From: UBA4292 sp964648695
Lineage (GTDB): Bacteria > Bacillota > Clostridia > Lachnospirales > Lachnospiraceae
Length of the DNA: 24,853 bases
Reading direction: 5' to 3'
Assembly: GCA_964648695.1 (NCBI GenBank)
Contig: CAZYLH010000017.1
Location: 1-24,853, forward strand
Shown here: positions 23,270 to 24,853 of the stretch, piece after piece
Layout: every line of letters starts with the position of its first letter
Position numbering within the stretch: the first letter of the stretch is position 1
Program-made: the position numbers and the translations under genes
Notes under the pieces: generated by a model
Told to the model about the DNA's origin: nothing
Seen by the model: only the letters and a program-made list of their open reading frames with translations
The model's database searches: none

Positions 23270-23300
23270 GAACGAGAGAAGTTTTACGTAAAAAAGCAAC

Positions 23301-23364
23301 GTGAAAATAAGTCGGATAGTGCCAAAAAATGTACAATGAAACTCAGGGCTGTTTCGGTTACAAT
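23301..23364 (+). promoter_or_regulatory. Activator site and promoter of glycan unit C
   Basis: GTGAAAATAAGTCGGA (23301-23316) is followed by the -10 TACAAT (23359-23364), starting 48 bases after the G of GTCGGA. The -35 position reads ATGAAA, again poor. The palindrome TTTACGTAAA (23283-23292) lies 28 bases upstream of GTCGGA, between this element and the divergent regulator promoter, and the same palindrome overlaps the -10 of unit A. Confidence 0.68.
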
Positions 23365-23388
23365 ACAGATAATAAGGAGGAATAAGAG

Positions 23389-24853
23389 ATGATCAAGTAC
23401 ACAGAAAACCCCTTCTATTTGAATGAGGAACAGGTAAAATGGGTGGAGGACACCTATGCATCCATGACGCTGGAGGAGAAAATCGGGCAGCTTTTTTGTC
23501 CGGTTGTTTTTACAAAGGATGAGAAGGAGCTTACAGAGCTGGTGGATAAAAACCACATTGGCGGTATGCTTTACCGTGAAGGGCCGGGAGAGGAGCTGCG
23601 TCAGGCGCATAAAGTCCTTCAGGATCATTCTAAGATACCTCTTCTTACTGCGTCAAACTTAGAGTACGGTGGAAACGGCTCTGCTGTTGAGGGAACATAT
23701 TTTGGCAGGGAGATGTTAGTCGCGGCAACTGGGGATGTTAAGAAGGCATACCAGCTTGGAAAGGTAAGCTGCAGTGAGGGTGCTGCAGTGGGCGTGAACT
23801 GGTCATTTGCTCCGGTGGTTGACATGGATTTAAATTATCATAACCCAATCACAAATGTCAGGACATTCGGCAAAGACTTACAGACAATCATTGACATGGG
23901 AAAGGCCTATATAGAAGCGGCAAAGGAAGAGGATGTGGCGACTTCTGTGAAGCATTTTCCGGGTGACGGAGTGGACGAGAGGGATCAGCATCTGCTCACC
24001 AGTGTGAACTCCCTATCCTGTGAGGAGTGGGACGCCACATACGGAAAAATCTATGAGGAGATGATCGCGGCAGGAACGCTTACAATTATGGCGGCGCATA
24101 TCGCCATGCCTGCGTATGAGGAAAAGTATGACGGCAAGAAATGCGAGAAAATAATTCCGGCGACTCTTTCAAAGAATATTTTAACACATTTGCTTCGCGA
24201 AAAGCTTGGATTTAACGGACTTATCACGACGGATGCAACACCGATGGTCGGCTTTTGCTGTGCCATGGACAGGGCGACGGCAGTGCCGCTGTGTATTGAA
24301 AACGGATGTGATATGTTCCTCTTTAACCGGAACATGGAGGAGGATTACCGCTACATGACGGAAGGCTATGAGAAGGGGATCCTCTCAGAAAAACGTCTTG
24401 AGGAGGCAGTAAAGCGGATTCTTGCGACAAAGGCGGCGCTTAATCTTCCTAAAAAGCAGCAAAGCGGTACTCTTGTGCCGGATTCTTCTGCTCTTGAGAT
24501 TTTAAACTGCAAAAAGCATGATACATGGGCAAGAGAATGTGCAGATGAGGGCGTGACCCTTGTAAAGGATACGCAAAATCTTCTGCCTATAAGTCCTAAA
24601 AAGCATAAAAGAGTTCTCTTAGAGCTCATGGGAGATTTTGCCTCCAATGAGAGAGTGCTCGCTTCGTTTAAAGAGCGCCTGGAAAAAGAAGGCTTTGATG
24701 TGACCGTATATCAAAAAGAAGGCTTTGAGGTCATGGAGGACTCTGTGACAAACTTTAAGAGCAAATATGATCTGATATTCTATGTGGCTAACATTGAGAC
24801 TGCATCAAACAAGACGGTATCCCGCCTAAACTGGCACACCATGTTCGGGTTAG
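23389..24853 (+). CDS. Glycoside hydrolase family 3 enzyme, NagZ-like (3' end missing)
   Basis: The reading frame from ATG 23389 (AAGGAGG upstream) stays open for 488 codons to the window edge. It starts MIKYTENPFYLNEEQVKWVE and continues with MTLEEKIGQLF, the usual GH3 opening. KHFPGDG is followed by RDQHLL, which keeps the Asp-x-His pair used as acid/base by NagZ-type enzymes. The nucleophile is Asp282 (LITTDATPM). A second alpha/beta domain begins near residue 385 (CADEGVTLVKDTQNLLPI). It therefore differs from the BglX-like GH3 of unit A and may act on a different beta-linked sugar, such as an N-acetylhexosaminide or a simple beta-glucoside. No signal peptide is present. It is the first gene of unit C, under the shared activator-type promoter. 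Confidence 0.9.
   Translation, partial: MIKYTENPFYLNEEQVKWVEDTYASMTLEEKIGQLFCPVVFTKDEKELTELVDKNHIGGMLYREGPGEELRQAHKVLQDHSKIPLLTASNLEYGGNGSAVEGTYFGREMLVAATGDVKKAYQLGKVSCSEGAAVGVNWSFAPVVDMDLNYHNPITNVRTFGKDLQTIIDMGKAYIEAAKEEDVATSVKHFPGDGVDERDQHLLTSVNSLSCEEWDATYGKIYEEMIAAGTLTIMAAHIAMPAYEEKYDGKKCEKIIPATLSKNILTHLLREKLGFNGLITTDATPMVGFCCAMDRATAVPLCIENGCDMFLFNRNMEEDYRYMTEGYEKGILSEKRLEEAVKRILATKAALNLPKKQQSGTLVPDSSALEILNCKKHDTWARECADEGVTLVKDTQNLLPISPKKHKRVLLELMGDFASNERVLASFKERLEKEGFDVTVYQKEGFEVMEDSVTNFKSKYDLIFYVANIETASNKTVSRLNWHTMFGL

Noticed and set aside
23195..23299. 35-codon extension of the AraC regulator
   Set aside because: It would cover the regulator's own promoter, has no ribosome site, and the sequence does not resemble the family.
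1..24853. tRNA, rRNA, CRISPR array, transposase, integrase or attachment repeats
   Set aside because: None was seen on either strand, so the defence island cannot be tied to a named mobile element from this window.

Overview
The window looks like a piece of a Firmicutes chromosome, most likely a gut Lachnospiraceae-type Clostridium. This is inferred from strong AGGAGG ribosome binding sites, a GPH sugar symporter serving a set of cytoplasmic glycosidases, an HxlR regulator, and an ACGX-type radical-SAM peptide system. No rRNA, tRNA, CRISPR array, transposase or integrase is visible.

Region 1 (1-5855) begins with the tail of an aldo/keto reductase and its terminator. A five-gene defence operon on the + strand follows: a small helix-turn-helix protein, a cytosine-5 DNA methyltransferase, a PmeII-like restriction endonuclease, and HamA plus HamB of the Hachiman anti-phage system. 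Genes are tightly packed or overlapping after one good promoter at 445-473. The Hachiman half is visibly more AT-rich than the restriction-modification half, which suggests assembly from two sources.

Region 2 (6003-8898) is a compact peptide-maturation locus. A 60-residue ACGX-repeat peptide, a radical SAM/SPASM enzyme and a zinc-independent quinone-oxidoreductase-like protein are read on the - strand. An HxlR regulator is read divergently. A GC-rich hairpin lies between peptide and maturase, and the maturase and reductase overlap by ATGA. The product is unknown, and this is the best candidate here for an undescribed system.

Region 3 (8961-24853) is a plant-glycan or glycoside utilisation locus. 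Unit A encodes an SGNH carbohydrate esterase, a GH78 rhamnosidase, a GH43, a GH2 and a GH3. Unit B encodes a GPH symporter and a second GH43. Unit C begins with a second, NagZ-like GH3 that runs off the window. A divergent AraC-type regulator lies between B and C. None of the enzymes shows a signal peptide, so acetylated, rhamnose-containing oligosaccharides or glycosides are probably imported by the symporter and dismantled in the cytoplasm.

All three units have a 16-base element of the form nTkAwAAwAwGTCGGA. In each case GTCGGA starts exactly 48 bases before a -10 hexamer that lacks a good -35. A fourth copy lies 51 bases upstream of the one at unit B. This is most simply the binding site of the local AraC activator and defines the regulon.
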